A stretch of 28,895 nt of DNA from Bacillota bacterium (GTDB lineage Bacteria > Bacillota > Clostridia > Lachnospirales > Lachnospiraceae), in NCBI GenBank assembly GCA_023398615.1, contig JAEWSD010000264.1, positions 1-28,895 of the forward strand, in the 5' to 3' direction. Made by a program: the position numbers and the translations under genes. Below the pieces are notes generated by a model. That model was given only the letters and a program-made list of their open reading frames with translations, was not told the DNA's origin and made no database searches. Below, one piece after another: positions 16,537 to 23,749 of this stretch. Numbering within the stretch: position 1 is the first letter of the stretch; every line of letters starts with the position of its first letter.

Positions 16537-17202
16537 TTACAATTCCTCGCTGCCGTAAGTTATTCTGCCGCAGGCTATTTCCAGGTTACCGTTCCTGCAG
16601 CGGAGATCGTCAATGAGTGCTTTTTCCTCCGCCGGATTTTTTAATATAATTCTATAGTTTAATTTATACAGGCTCCCCATGTTGGCGGTCTTTACCTGGA
16701 TCAATTCATTTTTCCTTGTATATTTTGAAAAGAGGTCGTCAAAAACCCCCTCATAATCCAACCCTTCGGGAATGGTAATCCGAAGCTCTTTTTCCTTCCG
16801 TTTTGCTTCCCCAAAACCAGTCACCTGATACAGGATGCTCACTCCGCCAAGGATAACCACAAATGCTGCCGCCGCTGCCAGATAACCGGTTCCGGTTGCC
16901 AGCCCCACGGCCATTGCCATAAAAATACTGTTAATTTCTCTGGCATTACCCGGTATCGAACGGAAACGCACCAGACTGAAGGCTCCCATAACGGCAATTC
17001 CTGTGCCAAGGTTTCCGTTGACCAACATAATAACCATCTGGACAATTGCCGGCAATAAAGCGATGGTTATAATAAATCCTTTGCTGCTGCTGTTATACAG
17101 ACTGTGTATCCAGGCCGTCACTGCTCCTAATAGAATGGAACTGAGGATACAGATTAAAAATGATCTCATTGTAAAGGTATCGGATAGTACAGAGTTAAGC
17201 AT
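16537..17202 (-). CDS. DUF4956 membrane protein
   Basis: Integral membrane protein of unknown function. The 221 residues hold about four membrane segments in the first 130 (near 14-35, 40-61, 68-85 and 93-125), with the conserved cytoplasmic-loop motif GAFSLVRFRSIPGNAREI. A soluble C-terminal alpha/beta domain follows (about 135-221, ELRITIPEGLDYEGVFDDLF). The start overlaps the end of the VTC gene by 8 bp, with AAAAGGAG upstream. Its constant partnership with VTC-domain genes suggests that the two form a complex at the membrane (inference). Confidence 0.88.
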   Translation of the reverse strand: MLNSVLSDTFTMRSFLICILSSILLGAVTAWIHSLYNSSSKGFIITIALLPAIVQMVIMLVNGNLGTGIAVMGAFSLVRFRSIPGNAREINSIFMAMAVGLATGTGYLAAAAAFVVILGGVSILYQVTGFGEAKRKEKELRITIPEGLDYEGVFDDLFSKYTRKNELIQVKTANMGSLYKLNYRIILKNPAEEKALIDDLRCRNGNLEIACGRITYGSEEL

Positions 17203-17929
17203 ATAGTAATTCTCCTTTTCTTACGTTATTTGTCTTGCCGCTTAAGGATTCCTGATAGCCTCTGCCGTATTTTGAGAAGGATACCGGATAAATTTCCAGC
17301 TCACAAAGCAGGTGGGCCAGCCAGACCGGCATAGCCCCCGGTATTTTAACTTCCATAAGCTGTCCGCCTTCTTCCAATAAAGGATTGCCCCAGACACCAT
17401 GCTCGAGCCAAAGGTCTTCATCCCGCCAGATAATATTGCTGTCAAAGGTTACTCTTAAATTAGAATCCTCCGCTCCATATAGGGCGATCCGGTTATAGGA
17501 TATATGCATAGCAGGTATGATATCCTGATAGAAATTCAAAAACCAGCTTATCTCCTTCGTAATCTGGCTGGTTTTTGCAGCCGGTTCAAGGTTATATAAG
17601 TACTGCTCCGCAGAAAAAAGCTCCGACATGATACGCCTTTTGTAAACAATTCCTTTATATTTCTTTTTTAATTCAACAAAAACCGTATCGCTTTCCTGTG
17701 GAATTCCATAGCTTCTAAGACGAAGCTTTTCCTTATAGACCGGTCTTTCCATAGAAGCCCGTATCAGCCTATGATCCGGCGTATCAAAATAAATATTGCA
17801 AATAGTACTTTGTCCGTAATCATCTTCCTGCAAGTACTTCTGTAATCTGAGCCTGAGAATTTCATACTTCTCAGGGTTCAACAAATATTTTTTTTCATAT
17901 CGTTTAAAAGTATCCTGGTACTGGTTCAT
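17195..17929 (-). CDS. VTC-domain (polyphosphate polymerase-like) protein
   Basis: Member of the tunnel-fold family of yeast Vtc4, which makes polyphosphate from ATP. In bacteria the product is unproven. The 244 residues show the basic tunnel residues: RYEKKY (10-15), YFDT (47-50), KLRLRSYG (68-75), VELKKKYKGIVYKRR (85-99), SYNR (144-147), MEVKIPG (192-198) and FSKYGRGY (218-225). It has no membrane segment, so it would act in the cytoplasm beside the DUF4956 protein. It is the first gene of the three-gene module, 75 bp after the kinase gene, with its own -10 and repeat box upstream. Confidence 0.9.
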   Translation of the reverse strand: MNQYQDTFKRYEKKYLLNPEKYEILRLRLQKYLQEDDYGQSTICNIYFDTPDHRLIRASMERPVYKEKLRLRSYGIPQESDTVFVELKKKYKGIVYKRRIMSELFSAEQYLYNLEPAAKTSQITKEISWFLNFYQDIIPAMHISYNRIALYGAEDSNLRVTFDSNIIWRDEDLWLEHGVWGNPLLEEGGQLMEVKIPGAMPVWLAHLLCELEIYPVSFSKYGRGYQESLSGKTNNVRKGELLYA

Positions 17930-17964
17930 TCAAATCACTCCTGTCTGATCTTTATCTTGAAGCA

Positions 17965-17998
17965 ATTATACATTACGAACTTAAAATGAACCTTAACC
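17965..17998 (-). promoter_or_regulatory. Promoter of the VTC module with CiaR-like box
   Basis: On the minus strand a TATAAT (17965-17970) is preceded, 9 bases upstream, by GTTAAG (17992-17997), N6, TTTAAG (17980-17985). There is no good -35, as expected for an activated promoter. The same motif with N4 precedes the neighbouring response-regulator gene. CiaR of streptococci binds TTTAAG-N5-TTTAAG at this place. Confidence 0.55.
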
Positions 17999-18004
17999 CC
18001 AGAA

Positions 18005-19234
18005 TTACAATAGAACGGTAAAACAGACAGACTTTCCGTCCTCGCTTTTTACCGTAATTTTTCCGTGATGGGCTTCCGCAACGGATCTTGCAATGGAAAG
18101 TCCGATTCCGTAACCGCCCGTGTCCCTGGATCTTGAGGCATCCGCCCGGTAAAACCGGTTAAATAATTGATCCAGGTTTTCAACGGGCAAATCCTGCGTC
18201 GTATTATATATCTCCAGTTTAATGCCTTTTTTAACGGCACCCAGTGAAATTATAATGACACCGTTTTTATTGGAATATTTCACCGCGTTATCTGTTAAAG
18301 TAGAAATCAGTTGATGGATACTGCTTTCATCCCCATGAAATAGTAAGCCCGGTGTAATATGAAGCTCCAACTTCTTCCCCTGAGCTTCCGCTAATGCTTC
18401 GAAAGAGCCGGCAATTTCCGTTACGGCCTTGCTGATATCAAAATCATGAAACATCAGCTGTATATTATCTTCATCCATTTTAGACAGCATTAACAGGTTC
18501 TTAACCAGTTTATCCAGCCTTCCGATCTGGTTCCGGATACTGGTGATCCATTCGTTTGCCCCTGCCGTCAGCTCAAGTACATCCGCATTGGCAGAAATGA
18601 TTGCCAGGGGAGTCTTAATTTCATGACCTGCATCCGTTATAAACTGTTTCTGTTTTTCCATATTGATAATAATCGGTTTTATTGCTCTTCCGGAAAGGAT
18701 AGATACCAGTAAAAACACAAGCATGAGGGTACCGATTGCCACTGCCACGGATATAAGCAGGAATAAGGATATGGTCTGAAGCTGGCTTCTGCAATCGACA
18801 AAGATCAGCATATAACCGTAAGGCTGTTCCACCGCGGCATATTTATAGATTCCCGTATAGCCGCCATCATTGGCGGCACTTAAGACTTTCTCCGCGTATC
18901 CGGCGGCATCCGCAGAGGATACGGCGGCAATATGGCTTGTATCGATTTCACTGATACTGTCGCCCTTATTTACTTTTACGGTAAAATACCTTGTTTCGAA
19001 AGGAGTTTCTTCATTCATCTGAAAACCGAATTCCGGATTTCTCCTCGGTGGTTTTCCGCCTTCAAACTTTGGGAATTTACCCTGGTTATCCGACAAGATC
19101 CGAATCGCCCCATTTATTCGGTGATCCATCTGGTAAAAATTAAGGATATTGATGGAACTTACCAGCAGCACCATGACCAGGGTCAGGGACAGCATTGCAA
19201 TCATAACGAATTTTCGCTGTAGTTTTTTTATCAT
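18005..19234 (-). CDS. Sensor histidine kinase, CiaH-like
   Basis: Membrane sensor of the two-component pair with the gene just upstream. The 409 residues contain two membrane segments (about 10-31 and 156-180) flanking an extracytoplasmic domain of about 120 residues. Then come HisKA (ITDAGHEIKTPLAII, H204), the N-box (LISTLTDNAVKYSN) and a HATPase G-box (DTGGYGIGLSIARSV). A HAMP domain is not obvious. Its ATG overlaps the regulator's TGA by 4 bp. The signal is unknown; the wall-facing loop and the downstream envelope genes suggest a surface cue (inference). Confidence 0.92.
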   Translation of the reverse strand: MIKKLQRKFVMIAMLSLTLVMVLLVSSINILNFYQMDHRINGAIRILSDNQGKFPKFEGGKPPRRNPEFGFQMNEETPFETRYFTVKVNKGDSISEIDTSHIAAVSSADAAGYAEKVLSAANDGGYTGIYKYAAVEQPYGYMLIFVDCRSQLQTISLFLLISVAVAIGTLMLVFLLVSILSGRAIKPIIINMEKQKQFITDAGHEIKTPLAIISANADVLELTAGANEWITSIRNQIGRLDKLVKNLLMLSKMDEDNIQLMFHDFDISKAVTEIAGSFEALAEAQGKKLELHITPGLLFHGDESSIHQLISTLTDNAVKYSNKNGVIIISLGAVKKGIKLEIYNTTQDLPVENLDQLFNRFYRADASRSRDTGGYGIGLSIARSVAEAHHGKITVKSEDGKSVCFTVLL

Positions 19235-19905
19235 CGTTCTTCCTCCAGGGTATAACCGACACCTCTGACAGCCTTAATTTTAACCTTGGACTTCAATAAT
19301 TCCAGTTTCTTTCTGAGATAGGAAATGTATACCCATACTACGCTGATTTCCGCCTCCGCATCATAGCCCCATATCCGCTCCATAAATAATTCACCGGATA
19401 TCAATCTCTTTGGATTGTTCATTAACATCTCAAGCATCTGGAATTCCTTATTGCTGAGCCGTAAAGAGCTTTTTTCATTGGACAGCTCATAATTTTCCCT
19501 ATTCAGTCTGATATCCCCGAAGCTGATAATATCCGGTATATATTCCGCCTTACGTCTGGTCATGGCCCGGATCCTGGCCAGCAGTTCCCCCATGTCAAAA
19601 GGCTTTCCCAGGTAATCATCCGCTCCGGTATTAAGACCAAGGATACGGTCTTCAATTTCCGTTTTTGCCGTAAGCATTAAAACCGGTGTTGAAATTCCTT
19701 TTTTTCTTAATCTCTCAACTACCAGAAGCCCGCTCATTTCAGGCATCATAATATCCAGGATAAGGATATCGTAATTTCCCGATAAGCCGTAATCAAAAGC
19801 ATCCGCCCCGTCATAAACCGCATCCACCGAATAGTTATTATGTTTTAAAATAGCCGTCAACGCATTGGATAATTCCTTTTCATCCTCCGCAAGTAAAATT
19901 CTCAT
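19231..19905 (-). CDS. OmpR-family response regulator, CiaR-like
   Basis: Receiver plus winged-helix DNA-binding protein. I place the start at the ATG at 19905 (224 residues), because GGGGAGG lies 7 bases upstream. The ATG two codons earlier would abut the ribosome site. Receiver motifs: AEDE near the N-terminus, the phospho-acceptor in LILDIMMPEMSG (D51), TAK and GKPF. The recognition-helix region reads ISVVWVYISYLRKKL, close to the ISVVEVYVSKVRKKL I recall for streptococcal CiaR. This agrees with the TTTAAG repeats found upstream of this gene and of the VTC module. First gene of a probable five-gene unit. Confidence 0.93.
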   Translation of the reverse strand: MRILLAEDEKELSNALTAILKHNNYSVDAVYDGADAFDYGLSGNYDILILDIMMPEMSGLLVVERLRKKGISTPVLMLTAKTEIEDRILGLNTGADDYLGKPFDMGELLARIRAMTRRKAEYIPDIISFGDIRLNRENYELSNEKSSLRLSNKEFQMLEMLMNNPKRLISGELFMERIWGYDAEAEISVVWVYISYLRKKLELLKSKVKIKAVRGVGYTLEEER

Positions 19906-19962
19906 GTCCATTCCTCCCCGTTATTACTCCAAATGCCGTGAACTGCCGTCATTCTATCCCGC

Positions 19963-19995
19963 ATTATAACGCTCCTACCTTAAAAATACTTAAAA
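19963..19995 (-). promoter_or_regulatory. Response-regulator promoter with CiaR-like box
   Basis: On the minus strand TATAAT (19963-19968) is preceded, 10 bases upstream, by two TTTTAAG copies at a 10-bp period (19989-19995 and 19979-19985). They take the place of a -35 element. Autoregulation by the encoded regulator is inferred. Confidence 0.55.
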
Positions 19996-20041
19996 CTCTT
20001 ACGCCACCTTGTAGCCTCTTGCGGCTAATTTCCTATACAAT

Positions 20042-20069
20042 AAAAAAGAGACTGTTTTAAAACAGCCCC
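20042..20069 (-). terminator. Intrinsic terminator of veg
   Basis: On the minus strand an 11-bp stem with G-U pairs (GGGGCTGTTTT with AAAACAGTCTC, 20048-20069) is followed by TTTTTT (20042-20047). Confidence 0.85.
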
Positions 20070-20104
20070 TTCATTTTATCTTATGCATTATTGAGTATCA
20101 CTGA

Positions 20105-20350
20105 CTAAGAGCATAACATCATCTGTACATCCTTTGTTAATACATCGGTATAACTGAATGACATTGTTTTAACTGAGTCATTATTTGCATCGTCTATTTG
20201 AATTAAAAAAATACTTGGATATGTTTCGGTAATAATTCCTTCCGTAATATCCATCTTATGCCGGCCCTTATTCGCTCTAATCCTAACTCTTTTTCCTACG
20301 TGACTTATTACTTCTTTGCGGACTTTACTAACATCTGCTTGTCTCATCAT
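20105..20350 (-). CDS. veg: Veg family protein
   Basis: Short (81-residue) beta-rich protein. In Bacillus subtilis Veg is highly expressed and stimulates biofilm formation through the SinR pathway; its role in clostridia is not established. The family core is plain: VGKRVRIRANKGRHK, then GIITETYPSIFLIQID, then SFSYTDVLT. AAGGAGG lies 11 bases before the first ATG; a second ATG follows directly. It has a very strong promoter and its own terminator, so it is monocistronic. Confidence 0.92.
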   Translation of the reverse strand: MMRQADVSKVRKEVISHVGKRVRIRANKGRHKMDITEGIITETYPSIFLIQIDDANNDSVKTMSFSYTDVLTKDVQMMLCS

Positions 20351-20449
20351 AATATTAACAGCCTCCTTGCGAGTTGAAAACTCAATTTCAGTACTAAGAA
20401 CATCATTACGTCCAAACTACCGGGAGTACGCTTCAGTACAACTAGAGTT

Positions 20450-20478
20450 ATTATATCACGCATTAGTTTTCATGTCAA
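20450..20478 (-). promoter_or_regulatory. Strong consensus promoter of veg
   Basis: Perfect TTGACA (20473-20478), N17, TATAAT (20450-20455) with an extended TGA before the -10, about 100 bp from the start codon. A strong veg promoter is also typical of Bacillus. Confidence 0.9.
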
Positions 20479-20546
20479 CGAATATTCTGACAATTTGAAC
20501 ATTTTAACGTGAATTGTTATAAAAGCGTGTCAAATAGTACTTTAAA

Positions 20547-20651
20547 AGGTTGTTGCAAGATATTACCTTATCATGAGCTTGTAATTGAATGTTTAACTTT
20601 TATGCCAATCCATTCCGAAGTCCATCTAAGTATTAACTCTTGCAGCAACCT
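20547..20651 (-). terminator. Long-looped inverted repeat after the lipoprotein gene
   Basis: Fourteen-base arms (20547-20560 and 20638-20651, AGGTTGCTGCAAGA on the minus strand, one G-U pair) enclose 77 bases and are followed by CTTTTAAAG. This may be the terminator of the gene at 20713-21786 or a folded small RNA. Nothing else is seen in 20499-20712. Confidence 0.45.
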
Positions 20652-20712
20652 GATTTATTTTCTCTATATAATTGTCCCCACATCTTAATTTTACAACATA
20701 ATTACCGGCCTG

Positions 20713-21786
20713 CTATTTGGCTTTAACTTCAACCACCATGTCTGCCTTCATATTAAACATATTATCATAAAAATACAGGTATATGGTATCCGTATCCGAC
20801 TTTGTACCAAAACACATCTGCGCCGTACATTTCGTACCCTTTGGTGCATAATCCGGATATTTTGTCACATCACCGGGATAGGTACTTCCAACCTCGCCGT
20901 TCTGATCGACCACCACGCATTGCGAATCGCTTACATAGAGATCTTCATCATATCCGGTGTTCTCAAAGGTATACTCCAACAGCCAGACAGCCTCAACATC
21001 CTGTCCTGCATACTCATTCCGTTCCTTTACCTTTTTGGCGGAATTAATCGTAATCGTATACTCACCGCTTTCTCCGCTAACCTTTATGCTCTCCCCTACC
21101 TTATAGCAATCGGTCGGCGGTGCGTACGTTACGGCATCATCATGCTTCTCTTCACTTACAGTATCTGTAGGAAGATCAAAGATGATATCGGAAGACGTGC
21201 TGAAAATATTATCATAAAAATGTAATTGTATCGTATCGCTCGCCTTTTCAAGTCCGAACGAGGACTCAGCATAACATTTTGTCCCCAAAGGCGCATTGGT
21301 CGCATAATTCGAGATAGTAGCGGGATAAGTATCACAAACATTCTTATCCGCATCGATCACTTTAAAATCATAATCGCTGATATAAACATCCTCTTCGGAA
21401 CCGACATTCCAATAGCTGTAACCGATAGTAACGACCTGCTCCGGATCGGTTTCCGCATACTCATTTCTTTCATCGGTAGTAGTAACACTGTCGATTGAAA
21501 GCTTATACATTTCCTTGCCGTCCTGTGATACGGTGATCAAATCACCCAGGCCATAAATCTCTCCCTCACTGTTCTCTTCCGCCGCATCCGTATCTTCCTG
21601 TGAGGTATCGGCCGCCTCTTCCGGAGCATCTGTCGCCTTAGGTGCCTCCGTCACTTCCGTCTTACTGCCCGACGAATCAGCATCGTCCTTTTTCGTTGTA
21701 GTAACCTTAGTACTACTGCAGGCAGTAAAAAGTGAACACACACATATTAAGACAAGTAATCTCCTCAAAAATTTATTTCTCTGCAA
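20713..21786 (-). CDS. Lipoprotein with two copies of a DUF5067/DUF4352-like domain
   Basis: Predicted surface lipoprotein, start TTG supported by GGAGGT 7 bases upstream. Lipobox FTAC (C23), then an acidic, disordered linker (about 25-76). Two homologous domains follow (about 79-205 and 229-355). They share ERNEYA, a VYISD/LYVSD strand, a TYP turn, AP(L/K)GTKC and FYDN(I/M)F in the same order, so this is an internal duplication. The fold resembles the immunoglobulin-like DUF5067/DUF4352 (telokin-like) group; the assignment is tentative. The ligand is unknown. It lies downstream of a LytTR/GHKL pair and its promoter has a LytTR-type repeat. Confidence 0.8.
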   Translation of the reverse strand: MQRNKFLRRLLVLICVCSLFTACSSTKVTTTKKDDADSSGSKTEVTEAPKATDAPEEAADTSQEDTDAAEENSEGEIYGLGDLITVSQDGKEMYKLSIDSVTTTDERNEYAETDPEQVVTIGYSYWNVGSEEDVYISDYDFKVIDADKNVCDTYPATISNYATNAPLGTKCYAESSFGLEKASDTIQLHFYDNIFSTSSDIIFDLPTDTVSEEKHDDAVTYAPPTDCYKVGESIKVSGESGEYTITINSAKKVKERNEYAGQDVEAVWLLEYTFENTGYDEDLYVSDSQCVVVDQNGEVGSTYPGDVTKYPDYAPKGTKCTAQMCFGTKSDTDTIYLYFYDNMFNMKADMVVEVKAK

Positions 21787-21953
21787 TTTTCTACCTCCGT
21801 GTATTATTTACTGTCTTCTCTTAGCTTAATTCTTAAGACAACTCAAAATAACCATACCAACAGGGATATCCTGAGTCTTCCCTCATATTTTTATATCTGC
21901 CTTTTCGTCCCCCTTTTGCTCATTTTCATAAGTTCGAATGATAAACCACATAT

Positions 21954-21983
21954 AGTATAGCAGCAGAAACCGTATCTTTTCAA
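21954..21983 (-). promoter_or_regulatory. Promoter of the duplicated-domain lipoprotein
   Basis: On the minus strand TTGAAA (21978-21983), N18, TATACT (21954-21959), about 170 bp before the TTG start. Confidence 0.6.
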
Positions 21984-21994
21984 GTATGTCACCC

Positions 21995-22024
21995 TTAAAC
22001 GGTAGTTATTGGGCTGTGAACGGT
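21995..22024 (-). promoter_or_regulatory. LytTR (AgrA-type) direct-repeat box
   Basis: Two 9-base repeats on the minus strand, ACCGTTCAC (22016-22024) and ACCGTTTAA (21995-22003), have a 21-bp period, so a 12-bp spacer. Each matches 8 of 9 positions of the LytTR consensus [TA][AC][CA]GTTN[AG][TG]. The box ends 11 bp upstream of the -35 of the lipoprotein promoter and begins just after the kinase stop codon. Confidence 0.75.
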
Positions 22025-22030
22025 ACTGTT

Positions 22031-22816
22031 TTAGCTGATTTTCAATCTTATCCTGACGTTTATACGGTTGAATTCCTCTGAAAATTCTAACATCCCATCA
22101 TATTTATTTACAATTTTTTTAATGTTCTTTATACCGAAACCGTGATTCCTTTTATCCTCTTTCGAAGTCGGAATGCCGTCCTTAACTACGGCACCTGTTT
22201 TGTGAACGGGGTTACTGATCATTAATTCCAGATATCTTAAGCTGCTGTTCAAATATACCTCTATCCTGCGTTCCTCAGAATTCTTTACCTTCGTCGCAGC
22301 CTCAAATGCGTTGGACATCATATTGGAAACGACCGTACACAAATCAATGGAAGGAATATTGACCCGGTTAAAAAGTCTTCCTTTCACTACGACTTCTATC
22401 CCGCTCTCTTTTCCCTGATTACTGTAATAATTCAGGATAGCATTAATAATATCGTTACCGACGTCAAAAACCCTGGCAATTTTCTCAAAACCGGATGACA
22501 TATGGTTAACATACTCCTCCAGATCACTAAGCTTCCCTTCCTGTATCAGTTCCTTAAGGCATATGATATGATTTCTTACATCATGCCGGAATCTCCTGGT
22601 CTCCTCTTCCTGTGAGAGAAGCGCCTTATAGTATTCCACCTGCTTACCGGTAAAATCCTCGTTAATTTTATAAATTATCCGGTATTTCTCTCTGGAAATG
22701 TAAAGCAGCATAGTAAGAAATCCGGTCAATAGCAGCAGAAAAAACAATGTCATCATGAACGCACAGATAAAATAATCCGTCTCCATCAACACACTAAACA
22801 ATATAACCAAACTCAC
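22031..22816 (-). CDS. GHKL (AgrC-type) histidine kinase with minimal membrane region
   Basis: Partner of the LytTR regulator encoded 14 bp upstream. Start GTG, 9 bases after GAGGGGG. The 261 residues comprise a hydrophobic N-terminus of only about 40 residues (one or two short membrane segments, 2-40). AgrC-like kinases usually have five to seven membrane segments. Next is the phospho-acceptor block RFRHDVRNH (H78), then an N-box SNMMSNAFEAA and a G-box NHGFGIKNI typical of HATPase_c_5. No agrB or agrD is nearby. How it senses a signal is unclear; it may use a partner membrane protein. Confidence 0.88.
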   Translation of the reverse strand: MSLVILFSVLMETDYFICAFMMTLFFLLLLTGFLTMLLYISREKYRIIYKINEDFTGKQVEYYKALLSQEEETRRFRHDVRNHIICLKELIQEGKLSDLEEYVNHMSSGFEKIARVFDVGNDIINAILNYYSNQGKESGIEVVVKGRLFNRVNIPSIDLCTVVSNMMSNAFEAATKVKNSEERRIEVYLNSSLRYLELMISNPVHKTGAVVKDGIPTSKEDKRNHGFGIKNIKKIVNKYDGMLEFSEEFNRINVRIRLKIS

Positions 22817-22830
22817 TAATTAATTCCCCC

Positions 22831-23523
22831 TCATTTGGACAGCTCCAAATCCATCAGCCGTTTTTTTAATTCCATATATTTTCTTCTGGATACCTGAAGC
22901 CGCTCCCCGTTTTGCATATTTATAAAGCTTCTGATATCACTTACAAAATTCAGATTCACAATATATTTTTTATGGCATCGGAAAAATACCCGGCCGTCTA
23001 CTATCTCTTCCCACATAGCCAGGCTGTTTTTACTCCGGAACATATCCTTTTCCGTCCAGACCTCCGTATAGCCAAACTGGGCGGATATGTATAATATCTT
23101 ATACATACTTAAGTTTATCTCAAGCCCGTCTTTTTTGAAAGTCAGGACCTTATCACGCGTAATTTCATTCCGGGCATCCTCCATGTATTCCTCCAGTTCT
23201 TCCATACAAACCGGTTTTGTCATGAATCGATACGCCTGTACTTTATAGCCTTCCTTAAAACGTTCATAATGGCTGGTTAATAAGATCACTTTTGCTTTAT
23301 TTTCTCTCCGGCGGAGAATATTTGCAGTCTCTATTCCATCCATGCCCTTCATTACAATATCAAGAAATATAATATCAAAGTCAAAGCTATAACTGAGCAG
23401 TTCTTCACCGGATGAAAATGTCACTGATTCCATAACAAAGTTATGTTTTTGACAATACTGCCGTAACAGCCTGACTACCATGTCACGTATAATGGCGTCA
23501 TCATCGCAGATAGCTATTCTCAT
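22831..23523 (-). CDS. LytTR-family response regulator
   Basis: Receiver plus LytTR DNA-binding domain (AgrA/LytR type). I choose the ATG at 23523 (230 residues), which gives MRIAICDDD, the standard start. An upstream in-frame ATG would add nine non-family residues. GGGG lies about 6 bases before it, a weak ribosome site. The phospho-acceptor is in IIFLDIVMKGMDG (D55). The C-terminal half has the LytTR pattern, including FFRCHKKYIVNLNFVSDI and the closing VSRRKYMELKKRL. It is followed by its kinase, and probably acts at the repeat box upstream of the lipoprotein gene (inference). Confidence 0.92.
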   Translation of the reverse strand: MRIAICDDDAIIRDMVVRLLRQYCQKHNFVMESVTFSSGEELLSYSFDFDIIFLDIVMKGMDGIETANILRRRENKAKVILLTSHYERFKEGYKVQAYRFMTKPVCMEELEEYMEDARNEITRDKVLTFKKDGLEINLSMYKILYISAQFGYTEVWTEKDMFRSKNSLAMWEEIVDGRVFFRCHKKYIVNLNFVSDIRSFINMQNGERLQVSRRKYMELKKRLMDLELSK

Positions 23524-23534
23524 TTTTAACCCCG

Positions 23535-23593
23535 TTCTTGCGCATTCCATTCTTGCGCAGTTTCAACTTTAATTTAATCCCCCTGAATTAAAG
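23535..23593. repeat. Direct and inverted repeats upstream of the LytTR gene
   Basis: TTCTTGCGCA occurs twice with a 15-bp period (23535-23544, 23550-23559). A perfect 8-bp inverted repeat CTTTAATT/AATTAAAG spans 23567-23593. They lie in the 5' region of the regulator gene. A TTGACA (minus strand, near 23620-23640) has no well-spaced -10. Confidence 0.4.
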
Positions 23594-23678
23594 TATTTGG
23601 ATATAATGTTACCACAATTCCTGTATTTTTGCATTGTCAAATCTGCAATATTTTTGGTATTTTTTACAACAAAAAATA

Positions 23679-23738
23679 GGACTGCTGCATTAACATCGGC
23701 TATTTGAGAGCAAAATAGCATTGCGTTTGCAGCAGTCC
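23679..23738 (-). terminator. Terminator of the CotS-PEGA-PrcB_C operon
   Basis: On the minus strand GGACTGCTGCA pairs with TGCAGCAGTCC (23679-23689 and 23728-23738), with an inner CTATTT/AAATAG-like stem, followed by TATTTTTTG. Confidence 0.75.
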
Positions 23739-23749
23739 CTGTCTTTCGG

